NCBI GenBank assembly: GCA_964535025.1
Contig: CAZHRW010000109.1
Span: 1-27,980, forward strand
Reading direction: 5' to 3'
Origin: JAAYZK01 sp964535025
Lineage (GTDB): Bacteria; Planctomycetota; Phycisphaerae; SM23-33; FEN-1343
Length of the DNA: 27,980 bases
In this document: piece after piece, positions 16,210-24,230 of the stretch
Position numbering within the stretch: position 1 is the first letter of the stretch
Layout: the number at the start of each line of letters is the position of its first letter
Made by a program: the position numbers and the translations under genes
The notes under the pieces: model-generated
What the model saw: only the letters and a program-made list of their open reading frames with translations
Database searches by the model: none
What the model was told of the DNA's origin: nothing

Positions 16210-16674
16210 ATGAAGCTGGCCGACGCCGTGCATTTCGCCGACGCCGTGGGGAAGGTCTTCCAGACCATGGTGGGCCTCGACGTGGCCACCGAACCGCCGA
16301 AGGTCCTGTCCGAAGGTTCGCCGACGGCGGACGTGACGGGGATCGTCACCTTCGCCGGCGACCTGGTGGGGGCGATGGTCCTGACGTTCCCGACGGCGGT
16401 GATCCGCGACCTGGTCAAGCGGTTCGCCGACCTGAACTGCGACGTGAAGGACCCCGATTTCCTGGATGCCGTCGGCGAGCTGGCCAACATGGTCGCCGGG
16501 CAGGCCAAGAGCCGGTTCGAGGGCTACGACGCGATGATCTCGGTGCCGACGGTCGTGTGCGGGACCGCCCATCACGTCAATCGCCACAAATCGGCCCCGT
16601 GGGTGGTGGTGCCCGCCGTGTGCGAGGCCGGACGTTTCGTGGTGGCCATGAGCCTCCAGGGGAAGAAGCGTTAG
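16210..16674 (+). CDS. CheX-like phosphatase of the CheC/CheX/FliY family
   Basis: The 154-residue protein has the CheX fold pattern: an alpha/beta start, GIVTFAGDLVGAMVLTFP as a central strand pair, then the active helix DAVGELANMVAGQAKSRF. Within that helix Glu 90 and Asn 93 form the E-x-x-N pair that positions water to hydrolyse phospho-CheY. A single active helix is present, as in CheX rather than CheC. GAGG lies upstream of the ATG. No CheY or CheA gene is nearby, so it may dephosphorylate a distant receiver protein, perhaps one controlling the adjacent polysaccharide system; that link rests only on position. It is separated from the export operon by the hairpin and is 3 bases before the next gene. 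Confidence 0.82.
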   Translation: MKLADAVHFADAVGKVFQTMVGLDVATEPPKVLSEGSPTADVTGIVTFAGDLVGAMVLTFPTAVIRDLVKRFADLNCDVKDPDFLDAVGELANMVAGQAKSRFEGYDAMISVPTVVCGTAHHVNRHKSAPWVVVPAVCEAGRFVVAMSLQGKKR

Positions 16675-16677
16675 CGC

Positions 16678-17190
16678 ATGATCGAGTGGTTCCAGCAACA
16701 GCACTGCAACGCCTATGTCGTGATCATCCTGCTGACGCTCCTGCCCGCGCTGGAGCTGCGGGCGTCGATCCCCTTCGGGATCCTCATGGCGGGCAAGCCC
16801 TGGCCGGCGGTCTTCGTCCTGGCGGTGCTGACGAACATCGTCCTGGGACCGATCCTCTACCTGCTGCTGGACAAGACCCTGCACCTTGTGCTGCGGATCA
16901 GGCTGTGCGACCGGCTCTGGCAGCGGATGATCGTCAAGACGCAGATGAAGATCCACGCCAAGGTCGAGCGGTACGGCGTGATCGGGCTGGGTCTGTTCAT
17001 CGGCGTGCCCCTGCCGGGCTCGGGGGTCTATACCGGCGCCGCGGGGGGCTACCTGCTGGGGTTCAGCCATCGCGAGTTCTTTCGTGCGACGGTGCTCGGG
17101 GTGCTCATCGCCGGCGTCGTGGTGCTGATGGTGACGCTGTTCGCCGGCGAATCGGTCCAGTTTCTCCGCACGGTCTTCATCAAAACGTAG
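16678..17190 (+). CDS. Small multidrug export family membrane protein (Sm_multidrug_ex)
   Basis: The 170-residue protein has several hydrophobic segments (about 12-38, 44-72, 98-128 and 136-156) and the two marks of the PF06695 family: LPALELRASIPFGILMAG near the N-terminus and GVPLPGSGVYTGAAGGYLLG near residue 110. Both halves have the re-entrant-loop look of DedA-like proteins. The family name comes from limited data and the transported substrate is unknown. The ATG at 16678 follows the cheX stop by 3 bases, so the two are probably co-transcribed. Confidence 0.8.
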   Translation: MIEWFQQQHCNAYVVIILLTLLPALELRASIPFGILMAGKPWPAVFVLAVLTNIVLGPILYLLLDKTLHLVLRIRLCDRLWQRMIVKTQMKIHAKVERYGVIGLGLFIGVPLPGSGVYTGAAGGYLLGFSHREFFRATVLGVLIAGVVVLMVTLFAGESVQFLRTVFIKT

Positions 17191-17206
17191 TCCGGCCCGC
17201 CCGCCG

Positions 17207-17215
17207 TGATACAAT
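17207..17215 (+). promoter_or_regulatory. Extended -10 promoter placed for leaderless mnmA
   Basis: TGATACAAT (17207-17215) is an extended -10 element: TG, one base, then TACAAT with 5 of 6 matches. It ends 6 bases before the GTG of mnmA, so transcription should begin at the start codon itself. No -35 match is seen at 17-base spacing, and no ribosome-binding site precedes the GTG. Confidence 0.48.
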
Positions 17216-17221
17216 GCGGGC

Positions 17222-18274
17222 GTGGACCGTCAGACCGTCATCGCAGCCCTGAGCGGGGGGGTGGATTCCGCGGTCGCGGCGCATCGCCTCGTCGCCGAGG
17301 GGCATGACGTGCTCGGTGTTTACATGCACCTCGGGGCGGTCGCCCCCGCGGCCGCCGACGACGCCCGCCGCGTCGCCGCGCGGCTGGGGATCGCCTTCGA
17401 GGAGCTGGACACGACCGACGCGTTCGAGGGGATCCTCGACTATGTCGCCGCCGAGTACGCCCGCGGGCGTACGCCCAACCCCTGTGTCCGCTGCAATCCC
17501 CAAATAAAATTCGCCCAGCTGCTTGCCCTGGCCGACCGCCGGGGGGCGCGTTACGTCGCCACGGGCCACCACGCGATGCTCCGGCCGATCGACGGACGGC
17601 CCGCCCTTTGGCGTTCGCGGGATCGGGCCAAGGATCAGTCCTACGTCCTGTGCGGACTGCCCGCGGGGATGCTCCAGCGGCTGCGCTTTCCCGTCGGCGA
17701 CATCGACGAGAAGGCCGAGGTCCGCCGGATCGCCGAATCGCTGGGCCTGCACGTGGCCGACAAGCCCGACAGCCAGGATGTCTGCTTCGGCGACCGCTAC
17801 GTCGACATCCTCGCCGACCGGGCGCCGCGGGCCCTGCGCGGCGGGGCGATCCTGGATCCCGACGGCCGCGAGGTGGGACGGCACGCCGGCGTGGGACGGT
17901 ACACCCTCGGACAGCGCCGGGGACTCGGCGTGGCCCTCGGGACGCCCATGTACGTCACCGCCATCGACGCCGACGCCGCGACGATCACCATCGGCCCGCG
18001 GGAGGCCACCGAGTCGACCCACCTGATCGCCTCCGATGCCAACTGGCAGGCGGCGATGCGACACAATGAGCCCTTCCGGGCCCAGGTCCAGGTTCGGTAC
18101 GGCCACGCGGCCCAGCCGGCGACGGTATGCGTCGACGGCGATCGCTTCTGGGCCGCCTTCGACGCGCCGGTTCACGCCATCACGCCCGGGCAGGTCGCCG
18201 CGGTCTACGACGGCGACCGCCTGCTCGGCGGCGGGTGGATCGACGCCGCCGCGGGCGAGACGGACGGGTCCTGA
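17222..18274 (+). CDS. mnmA: tRNA-specific 2-thiouridylase MnmA
   Basis: MnmA adenylates and thiolates U34 in the wobble position of Lys, Glu and Gln tRNAs. The 350-residue protein has the PP-loop ATP site LSGGVDSAVAA at 10-20, NPCVRCNPQIKF at 86-97, ATGHHAML at 113-120, KDQSYVLCGL at 137-146, KPDSQDVCFGDRY at 181-193 and the tRNA-binding G-x-H...GVGRYTLGQRRGLG region. By alignment the catalytic cysteines are Cys 91 and Cys 188. Cys 88 adds a C-x-x-C pattern where E. coli has D-x-x-C. The start is GTG at 17222; no ribosome site is visible. The next gene starts 4 bases after its stop. Confidence 0.95.
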   Translation: MDRQTVIAALSGGVDSAVAAHRLVAEGHDVLGVYMHLGAVAPAAADDARRVAARLGIAFEELDTTDAFEGILDYVAAEYARGRTPNPCVRCNPQIKFAQLLALADRRGARYVATGHHAMLRPIDGRPALWRSRDRAKDQSYVLCGLPAGMLQRLRFPVGDIDEKAEVRRIAESLGLHVADKPDSQDVCFGDRYVDILADRAPRALRGGAILDPDGREVGRHAGVGRYTLGQRRGLGVALGTPMYVTAIDADAATITIGPREATESTHLIASDANWQAAMRHNEPFRAQVQVRYGHAAQPATVCVDGDRFWAAFDAPVHAITPGQVAAVYDGDRLLGGGWIDAAAGETDGS

Positions 18275-18278
18275 CGCC

Positions 18279-19244
18279 ATGGCCGGCGATGGCCCGAAGC
18301 GCATTGTCGGCCTCCACACCGGCGCCCTGGGCGACGTGATCCTCTTTGCCCACCTGCTCGGCCGTCTCCGGCGCACACAGGACAGCCCCGTCACGGTGAC
18401 GCTGGCCGCCGGCGGCGAGAAGGCCCGCCTGCTGGCGGCGCTCGGCGTAGTCGACACGGCGGTCGCCGTCGAATCGCTGCCCCTGGAGGCGCTGTTTGGC
18501 GGGGCGCCCGCGTCGGCCCTGTCGCAGCGCCTCGGAGGCTGCGACCGGCTGGTGAGTTGCTTTGCGCCCTCGCAGGCGGCGGTGCGCCGGCGCCTTGCCG
18601 ACGTCTGCGGCGCCGGCCGGGTGGACTTCCTCCCGATCCGCCCGCCGGCGGGCGGCCGACGCCACCTGCTGGATGTCTGGAGCGACGCGCTGGGCCTGCC
18701 CGCCGGGGCGGCGATTACGCCGTGGAACGTTCCGCCGGCATTGCGCCGGGCGGGCGCCGCATGCCTTCGCCGCGGCGGCCTCGACCCGCGCGGGTCCTTC
18801 GTGGTGATCCATCCGGGCAGCGGCGGCGCCGGCAAGTGCTGGCCGCTCGAGCGCTTTGCCGGTCTGGTCGAGCATCTCGACAGCCCGGCGGTTGTCGCTG
18901 TCGGGCCGGTCGAGCGGGAGCGGTGGGGCGCCGACGTCTTCGCCCGCCTGGCCGCCGCGGCGCCGGTGGTCGCCCCGACGCTGGACGAACTGGCCGGCCT
19001 GCTCGCCGGCGCCGGCGCCTTCGTCGGCAACGATTCCGGCCCCGCTCACCTGGCCGCCGCGCTGGGCACGCCCACGGTGGCCCTGTTCGGCCCCACCGAT
19101 CCGCGTCATTTCGCCCCTTGTGCGGCCGGGGTCGGGACGGTGACTGTTCTCCATGCGCCGGATTGGGACCGCCTGGCGGTCCCCGACGTGGGCGCGGCCG
19201 TCCGCGCCGCATTCAGTCGCGGTCGAGCGCCTCTCGCACCTTAG
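18279..19244 (+). CDS. Glycosyltransferase family 9 (heptosyltransferase-like)
   Basis: The 321-residue GT-B enzyme has the N-terminal GALGDVILFAHLLGRL, which corresponds to the family's G-x-x-GD acceptor loop, and the C-terminal donor motifs HPGSGGAGKCWPLERFA at 178-194 and VGNDSGPAHLAAALGTPTVA at 249-268 followed by LFGPTDP. Family members transfer ADP-heptose or related sugars to lipopolysaccharide core or other acceptors at the cytoplasmic face. The ATG at 18279 lies 4 bases after the mnmA stop, suggesting coupling. The last 32 bases overlap the end of the opposite-strand histidine kinase gene. The sugar and acceptor are unknown. Confidence 0.88.
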   Translation: MAGDGPKRIVGLHTGALGDVILFAHLLGRLRRTQDSPVTVTLAAGGEKARLLAALGVVDTAVAVESLPLEALFGGAPASALSQRLGGCDRLVSCFAPSQAAVRRRLADVCGAGRVDFLPIRPPAGGRRHLLDVWSDALGLPAGAAITPWNVPPALRRAGAACLRRGGLDPRGSFVVIHPGSGGAGKCWPLERFAGLVEHLDSPAVVAVGPVERERWGADVFARLAAAAPVVAPTLDELAGLLAGAGAFVGNDSGPAHLAAALGTPTVALFGPTDPRHFAPCAAGVGTVTVLHAPDWDRLAVPDVGAAVRAAFSRGRAPLAP

Positions 19245-22137
19245 CGGCCAGGTCCTGGCGGGTGAAGGGCTTCTGGATGAAGTTCACCCCGGGATCGAGG
19301 ACGCCGTGGTGGGCGATGACGTTGGCGGTGTAGCCGGACATGAAGAGGCGTTTGAGATCGGGGTAGATCGACAGCAATTGCCTGGCCAGTTCGCGGCCGT
19401 TCATCTCGGGCATGACGACGTCGGTGATCAGCAGGTGGATCCGGCCGGGATGCTCCCGGGCCAGGGCGAGGGCTTCCCCGGGCGTGCCGGCGGTGAGCAC
19501 GCGGTAGCCGAGCCCTTCCAGCATCGTCTGGCCCAGGCGGCCGATGGCGGGTTCGTCCTCGACGAACAGCACGGTCTCGTGGCCCCGCTCGACCGCCGCG
19601 GTGGGGGCCTGCTCGGCCTCGCGCTCGCCGGGGCCCTGGTAGCGGGGGAGGTAGATCTTGAAGGTCGTCCCCTCGTTCGGTTCGCTGTAGACGTTGATGA
19701 ACCCGCCGTTCTGCCGGACGACGCCGTACACCATGGCCAGGCCCAGCCCGGTGCCTTCGCCGGTGGCCTTGGTGGTGAAGAAGGGCTCGAAGATGCTGGC
19801 GAGGGTCTCGGCGTCCATGCCGCGACCGGTGTCGCTGACGGCGAGGCGGACGTAGTCGCCCGGGGCGACCTCGGCGCGTTCGGTCGCGTAGGACGCGTCG
19901 CAGTGCATGTTTTCGGTCTCGATGGTGATGGTGCCGACCCCGTCGATGGCGTCGCGGGCATTGACGCAGAGGTTCGCCAGCACCTGGTCGACCTGGGTGG
20001 GATCGATCCGCACGGGCCACAGGTCGGCCCCCGGCGTCCACGTCAGCTCGATGTCCTCGCCGATGAGCCGCTTGAGCATCGTCAGCATGCCCTCGACGGT
20101 GCTGTTGAGATCGAGGGTCTCCGGCGCGACCGTCTGGCGGCGGGCGAAGGCCAGGAGCTGGCGGGTCAGGTCCGCCGAGCGCTGGGCGGCGGCGTGGATC
20201 TCCCCCAGGGCCTCGTGCACCGGTGTGCCGCCGGGGACCTGCCCCAGTCCGAGCTCGGCGTTGCCGAGGATCACCGAGAGCATGTTGTTGAAGTCGTGCG
20301 CGACGCCCCCGGCCAGGCGCCCGACGGCCTCCATCTTCTGCGCCTGGCGGTACTGGGCTTCCAGGCGGGCCCGCTCGGCCTCGGCGCGTTTCTCTTCGCT
20401 GATGTCGCGGATCAGCCCCAGCAGCAGTGATTCGCCGCCCGTTTCGATCCGCGAGACGGTCACCTCGACGTCCAGCGGCTTGCCGTCGCGGGTGGAGAAC
20501 TGACGGGAGAACCGCGGCACGAGCCCCTCGACCATGGCCTGGCGGGTCACCTCTTCGACCCGCGGCGGGGTCGCGGCGACCAGGTCGAACAGACGCATCC
20601 CGACCATCTCGGACGGCCCGTAGCCCAACATCTCGCCCATGGCCGTGTTGGCTTCGACCACCCGGTACGTGGCCGGGTCGATCAACAGCACCCCTTCGGT
20701 CATCTGCTCGACCACGGAGCGGTAGCGCTCCTCGCTCTCCCGCAGGGCCGTTTCCGCCTGCTTGAGCGGCGTGATGTCGATCTGCGTGCCCCACGTGCGA
20801 TACACCAGGCCGTGATCGATGTGGCTGACCCCGGAGTTCAGGAACCACCGAGCCTCGCCGGACCGGGTGGCTTCGCGCGTCTCGGTCAGCGCGAACCCGT
20901 AGCCGCCGTCGATCCAGACCCGGGCGGTCGCGGCGGCGACGGATTCATCCCCGCCCATCAACTCGGTGACTCGGATGCCCGCCACCTCGTCGGCCGAGTC
21001 GAAGCCGTACATCCTCGCCATCTCGTCATTGCATTCCTGGACCACCAGGTGGTCCACGACCCACCGAACCTGCTGGTCGACGGGCAGATCGGTCGGCAGG
21101 GGCGGGGAGAACTGGAAGAACCAGATCCCCTCGAGGCTGCGGGTGATGAACTCGCGGTAGCGCTCGCGGCTGGCCCGCAGCGCCCGGGTGTCCTCCATCT
21201 TGTGCAGGGCGAAACCCAGGTCGCCGGCCAGTTCGCTCAGCAGCTCCTGCTCCTCGTGGCTGTGGACGTAGCCGGCCGGGACCGACACCACCACCGCGCC
21301 GTACACCCGCCCCTCGTGGGCCAGGCGGTGCGTGAGGCCCGCATGACCGGCGTAGGTGCGGGCCAGCGGGCAGTCCGGGCACGTGACGGGCGGATTCGCC
21401 GCGGAGAGGACGCCGTCCGTCGCGAGGGCCTCCCGGACGCACCGGGGCAGGTCGCCCTGCTCGATGTGCCGGCGCAGCGACAGGAACGCGTCTTCGGCCC
21501 CCGAGGACGCCATCGCGGTCACGGCGCCCGCGTCGTCGACGAGCACGATCCAGGCGCGATAGTACCCCAGCGTCTCGGTCAACGTGTCGCAGGCCCGCTC
21601 AATCAGGCGATGCGGATCGGTTTCGCCGACGATGAGCTGGTTGACATTGCGGATCGCCAGCAGCACCTGCTTGATGTGCGCGTCGTAGGCCGACTGATGC
21701 GGGCGATCCAACGCCAGCAGGGCGCCCGGCCCGGCGGGGGTTTCGACCCGGGTCGCCGACACCAGCATGTTGCCGGCCGCCGGTCGACCGTCGCGGCTGG
21801 TCACGAGGCGGACCTCGGTGCGCTCGACGGGCTTGCCCGTCTCGATCACCGTCCGCAGGCGGTCCCGCAGGCGGCATTCCGGGCACGGCGAGGCCGGCCG
21901 GCGCGGACGACCTCGCGCCTCGTAGCGGCAGGGGAGAAACTCGTCGAGCCGCCGGACCTCGGCGCCGCCCGGGCCGTTGAGCAGGTCGCGCGCGGCGGCG
22001 TTCATCGCGCGGACCCGCCCCGCCGCGCTCACCAGGACCATCGCATGAGGGGCGGCTTCGAAAAGGGCCCCCAACGCCGCCTCATCGTCGGTCGTGCCCG
22101 CGGGGCGCCGGTTGTTCTGTGATCGGTCCCCTCCCAT
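19213..22137 (-). CDS. Hybrid sensor histidine kinase (PAS-GAF-PAS-PAS-kinase-receiver)
   Basis: The 974-residue protein has no transmembrane helix, so it should sense cytoplasmic signals. A PAS-like domain occupies about 20-145 and contains Cys 70, 85 and 88. A GAF-like domain spans about 160-315 with Cys 253 and 256 (TCPDCPLA). PAS domains follow at about 325-460 and 465-585. The kinase core has His 614 in GGVAHDFNNML, the N box ANLCVNARDAIDG near 726, DTGRGM at 769-774, FEPFFTTK at 783-790 and GEGTGLGLAMVYG at 793-805. A receiver domain covers about 855-970 with phospho-acceptor Asp 906 in LLITDVVMPEMNG, and Lys 956. GAGGTAA lies 7 bases before the ATG at 22135-22137. No partner regulator is adjacent. 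Confidence 0.93.
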   Translation of the reverse strand: MGGDRSQNNRRPAGTTDDEAALGALFEAAPHAMVLVSAAGRVRAMNAAARDLLNGPGGAEVRRLDEFLPCRYEARGRPRRPASPCPECRLRDRLRTVIETGKPVERTEVRLVTSRDGRPAAGNMLVSATRVETPAGPGALLALDRPHQSAYDAHIKQVLLAIRNVNQLIVGETDPHRLIERACDTLTETLGYYRAWIVLVDDAGAVTAMASSGAEDAFLSLRRHIEQGDLPRCVREALATDGVLSAANPPVTCPDCPLARTYAGHAGLTHRLAHEGRVYGAVVVSVPAGYVHSHEEQELLSELAGDLGFALHKMEDTRALRASRERYREFITRSLEGIWFFQFSPPLPTDLPVDQQVRWVVDHLVVQECNDEMARMYGFDSADEVAGIRVTELMGGDESVAAATARVWIDGGYGFALTETREATRSGEARWFLNSGVSHIDHGLVYRTWGTQIDITPLKQAETALRESEERYRSVVEQMTEGVLLIDPATYRVVEANTAMGEMLGYGPSEMVGMRLFDLVAATPPRVEEVTRQAMVEGLVPRFSRQFSTRDGKPLDVEVTVSRIETGGESLLLGLIRDISEEKRAEAERARLEAQYRQAQKMEAVGRLAGGVAHDFNNMLSVILGNAELGLGQVPGGTPVHEALGEIHAAAQRSADLTRQLLAFARRQTVAPETLDLNSTVEGMLTMLKRLIGEDIELTWTPGADLWPVRIDPTQVDQVLANLCVNARDAIDGVGTITIETENMHCDASYATERAEVAPGDYVRLAVSDTGRGMDAETLASIFEPFFTTKATGEGTGLGLAMVYGVVRQNGGFINVYSEPNEGTTFKIYLPRYQGPGEREAEQAPTAAVERGHETVLFVEDEPAIGRLGQTMLEGLGYRVLTAGTPGEALALAREHPGRIHLLITDVVMPEMNGRELARQLLSIYPDLKRLFMSGYTANVIAHHGVLDPGVNFIQKPFTRQDLAAKVREALDRD

Positions 22138-22191
22138 ATTCGGTTACCTCACCACGTTGGAGGGACGGTGCCCGGCCCCTGTACGATGACA

Positions 22192-22278
22192 CAGGCGCAT
22201 CCGGCGCCTGCGGAGACAAGGCAGGCGATGCCGAGCCAAACCGTCAATCATTCTAGTTCGGCCGCGGCCTGAAATGAA
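22192..22278 (-). promoter_or_regulatory. Weak promoter and palindromes upstream of the histidine kinase gene
   Basis: The 176-base gap before the kinase gene has, on the minus strand, TTCATT (22273-22278, weak -35), a 17-base spacer and TAGAAT (22250-22255, 5 of 6 to -10). The spacer contains a perfect 10-base palindrome GGCCGCGGCC (22260-22269). In the predicted leader, CAGGCGC (22192-22198) and GCGCCTG (22204-22210) form a perfect 7-pair hairpin. The palindrome may be an operator; this is only suggested by its position. Confidence 0.28.
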
Positions 22279-22313
22279 GGGACCATGCCCGACCGCCCCC
22301 CGCGTTGTCGCGA

Positions 22314-23756
22314 TCAGGTCTGGAACAGCCCGTTGATCACCTCAAGTGACGTTTCGACCAGCACATCGCCGCCGTCGGGCCCGACGAGGTTGCTCTCGAT
22401 GCCGGCCCCGTACGCCGCGCCGGCGACGGCGCGTCGCGTGGGCAGGTAGGTGCCGGCGCCGGCCAGTTGGACCGCGAACGTCTGCACCGCCGGCGAGCGG
22501 GCCTCGATGCGGGCCTCGTAGTCGTGGTACAGCTCGAAGCGGTTGGTGACGACGGCGACGTCGCCCAGCCGGATCGCGTGCAGGGCCATCTCCAGCACCG
22601 GCGAGTCGCCCTGGTTGTCGTGGCGCTCCACGACCCGTTCGTGGCGGGCCACCTGGGTCCGGTGCATCGTGTACTCGTGGTTGTTCGCGTCGGGCTCGAA
22701 CTGGGCCATCTTCTCGCGGTGGAACGCCGCCGTCTCAACCGCCTTGTCGCGCTCGGCGCGGGTCACGACCCGCATGGGCAGGTCGACGTTGCGACAGACG
22801 TGGGCGAACTCGACCTCCTTGCGCAGGTCCTTGCGGATGAGCGGGAGCATCTCGTCGACGGCGTCGGCGATCCGCCGGGCGATCACGACCCGGCGGGCCA
22901 TCTCGAACGTCTCGCGGTCCACGTCGCCGGCCGGCAGGGCGTCGGCCAGGCGGAGCATCCGCTCGACGGCGCGCTGATGGCGGCGGAGGTGGGGGGAAAT
23001 GTCGCCGGCGGCGGCGCACTGCGGGAGGATGAACAGCTTTTCGCCGTGACGGCGGCGCAGCTCGGCCCGAACGTCGCTCCAGTAGTCGGCGGTGATGTAG
23101 TCCGAATGCTCCGAGCACTGGGACGGGCACGCGACGTTGACGATCACGCCGGTGAGGGTCCCGGCCTCGTCGGTGGTCGCGATCAACTGCACCGCCGATT
23201 CCTCGCCGGCCTGGAAGCCGCGGAACGATTCGGTCGCCGTCGGCCCGTACATCTGGGCGTGCCCGTCGCTGTAGATGCTGATGCGGTTGTGGGCGAAGGC
23301 GGCATGGGCCAGCCCCCAGCCCACCTGCGCCGGCCGGCGGGCCGCCCAGGCGTCCTTGACCGCCTCGGCCACGCGGGCGGCGACAAGATCCGAATAGGCC
23401 TTGGCGTCGATGGCGCCGTCGGGAAGGGGATACCGGGTGGGGTACTGGGCCGGCGCGCTGTGCGTGTGCGTGGCATTCAGGCAGACCGCCTCGGCGGGAA
23501 CCTCCGGGCATGCCTTGGCGATCGCCTCGATCGCCCGGCTCCAGGTGTAATCGGCCACGCCGACCGCGTCGATCGACACCAGCACCGCCGCCTCGCTGCC
23601 GTCGGCCGCGCTGATCGCCAGCGCCGTCGCCGTCACGGGGTCGTGAACGAACCTGGAAGTTCGTCCATAAAACTGCCCGGCCAGCACGGCCGGCTGCTCG
23701 GGCGTGATATCGCGACCGGCCCATCCGATCAGCATCGCCTGTTTGGCCAGTGCCAT
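22314..23756 (-). CDS. Neutral/alkaline ceramidase-like protein, apparently cytoplasmic
   Basis: The 480-residue protein follows the neutral ceramidase N-terminal-domain pattern. It opens with IGWAGRDITPEQPAVLAGQF and VHDPVTATAL. NATHTHSAP at 94-102 gives two probable zinc-ligand His residues, with AHNRIS at 155-160. CSEHSDYITADYW at 214-226 matches the family's H...SADY segment. LPQCAAAGDISPH at 244-256 aligns with the Q-x-N-x-GDVSPN segment whose Ser is the nucleophile. There is no signal peptide and no C-terminal immunoglobulin-like ceramidase domain, so it is shorter than true ceramidases; amide hydrolysis is likely but ceramide as substrate is uncertain. The ATG at 23754-23756 is chosen because AAAGGA precedes it. 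It has its own promoter. Confidence 0.75.
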   Translation of the reverse strand: MALAKQAMLIGWAGRDITPEQPAVLAGQFYGRTSRFVHDPVTATALAISAADGSEAAVLVSIDAVGVADYTWSRAIEAIAKACPEVPAEAVCLNATHTHSAPAQYPTRYPLPDGAIDAKAYSDLVAARVAEAVKDAWAARRPAQVGWGLAHAAFAHNRISIYSDGHAQMYGPTATESFRGFQAGEESAVQLIATTDEAGTLTGVIVNVACPSQCSEHSDYITADYWSDVRAELRRRHGEKLFILPQCAAAGDISPHLRRHQRAVERMLRLADALPAGDVDRETFEMARRVVIARRIADAVDEMLPLIRKDLRKEVEFAHVCRNVDLPMRVVTRAERDKAVETAAFHREKMAQFEPDANNHEYTMHRTQVARHERVVERHDNQGDSPVLEMALHAIRLGDVAVVTNRFELYHDYEARIEARSPAVQTFAVQLAGAGTYLPTRRAVAGAAYGAGIESNLVGPDGGDVLVETSLEVINGLFQT

Positions 23757-23822
23757 CGTCCCATCCTTTCCAGTGCGTGGAGGACGTTGCTTCGCCCGGG
23801 ATCGCCCCGGACGTCGGGCGCG

Positions 23823-23851
23823 AGTATTGCGTCCCGCCGCCGGTCTGTCAA
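23823..23851 (-). promoter_or_regulatory. Sigma-70-like promoter of the ceramidase-like gene
   Basis: On the minus strand a perfect TTGACA (23846-23851) is followed after 17 bases by AATACT (23823-23828, 4 of 6 to -10). The predicted start near 23816 leaves a leader of about 60 bases that contains the AAAGGA ribosome site. Confidence 0.58.
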
Positions 23852-24067
23852 GGTCCCTGCCGCGCGGCCGGTGCGGTCCTATTCCAAGTGCCATCAGTTT
23901 TTTCACTTGACGGGACCCTGGACGCGGCATTAGGGTACGCCGCGATGCGGGTGGGTCTGAGCATCTTCTTATAGCCATTTGTGGCCTTTCTCCGTTCGAG
24001 GTCCATTTCTTTCCGCATCATATTTCAGCGCAAGCTGCTCCATGCAGGCTACCGCGCGAGTCTTGCC

Positions 24068-24200
24068 GCCGCCGAACCGGCGGCACACGCCGGCCTGTCA
24101 GGAAAGAGCAAGGCTGATCGAACGATCAGCATTGGCAACATGTTGCCTTGCATTGACGGTTGCATGAACCCAGCGACCGCGGCGCTCCATCGCGCCGCGG
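24068..24200 (+). promoter_or_regulatory. Cluster of perfect inverted repeats before the surface-protein gene
   Basis: Four perfect elements lie in 133 bases: GCCGCCG/CGGCGGC (24068-24074 and 24078-24084, loop AAC); GCTGATCG/CGATCAGC (24113-24120 and 24123-24130, 2-base centre); the 14-base palindrome GGCAACATGTTGCC (24134-24147); and CCGCGGCGC/GCGCCGCGG (24177-24185 and 24192-24200, loop TCCATC). CAAGGC (24109-24114) can also pair with GCCTTG (24145-24150) to enclose the second element. The region could be a structured leader RNA or a multi-site operator. It matches no riboswitch class I recognise. Confidence 0.45.
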
Positions 24201-24230
24201 CCGCGTCTTCCGCGGAAAGGAAACCGAATC

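Larger units (their letters stand above)
23757..24230. other. 474-base divergent intergenic region
   Basis: The left part holds the minus-strand promoter of the ceramidase-like gene. For the plus-strand surface-protein gene the best candidate is TTGACG (23907-23912), 18 bases, TAGGGT (23931-23936), a weak match that would give a leader of nearly 290 bases. Bases 23900-24060 are less GC-rich than their surroundings. From 24068 onward there is a cluster of perfect inverted repeats, listed separately. No convincing small gene was found; a plus-strand frame open from 23981 into the surface-protein gene is a shadow. Confidence 0.5.

Noticed and set aside
24133..24148. Possible sigma-54 promoter (TTGGCA...TTGCC)
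   Set aside because: The distance between the GG and GC elements is 9 bases rather than the required 10, and the sequence is explained by a perfect palindrome.
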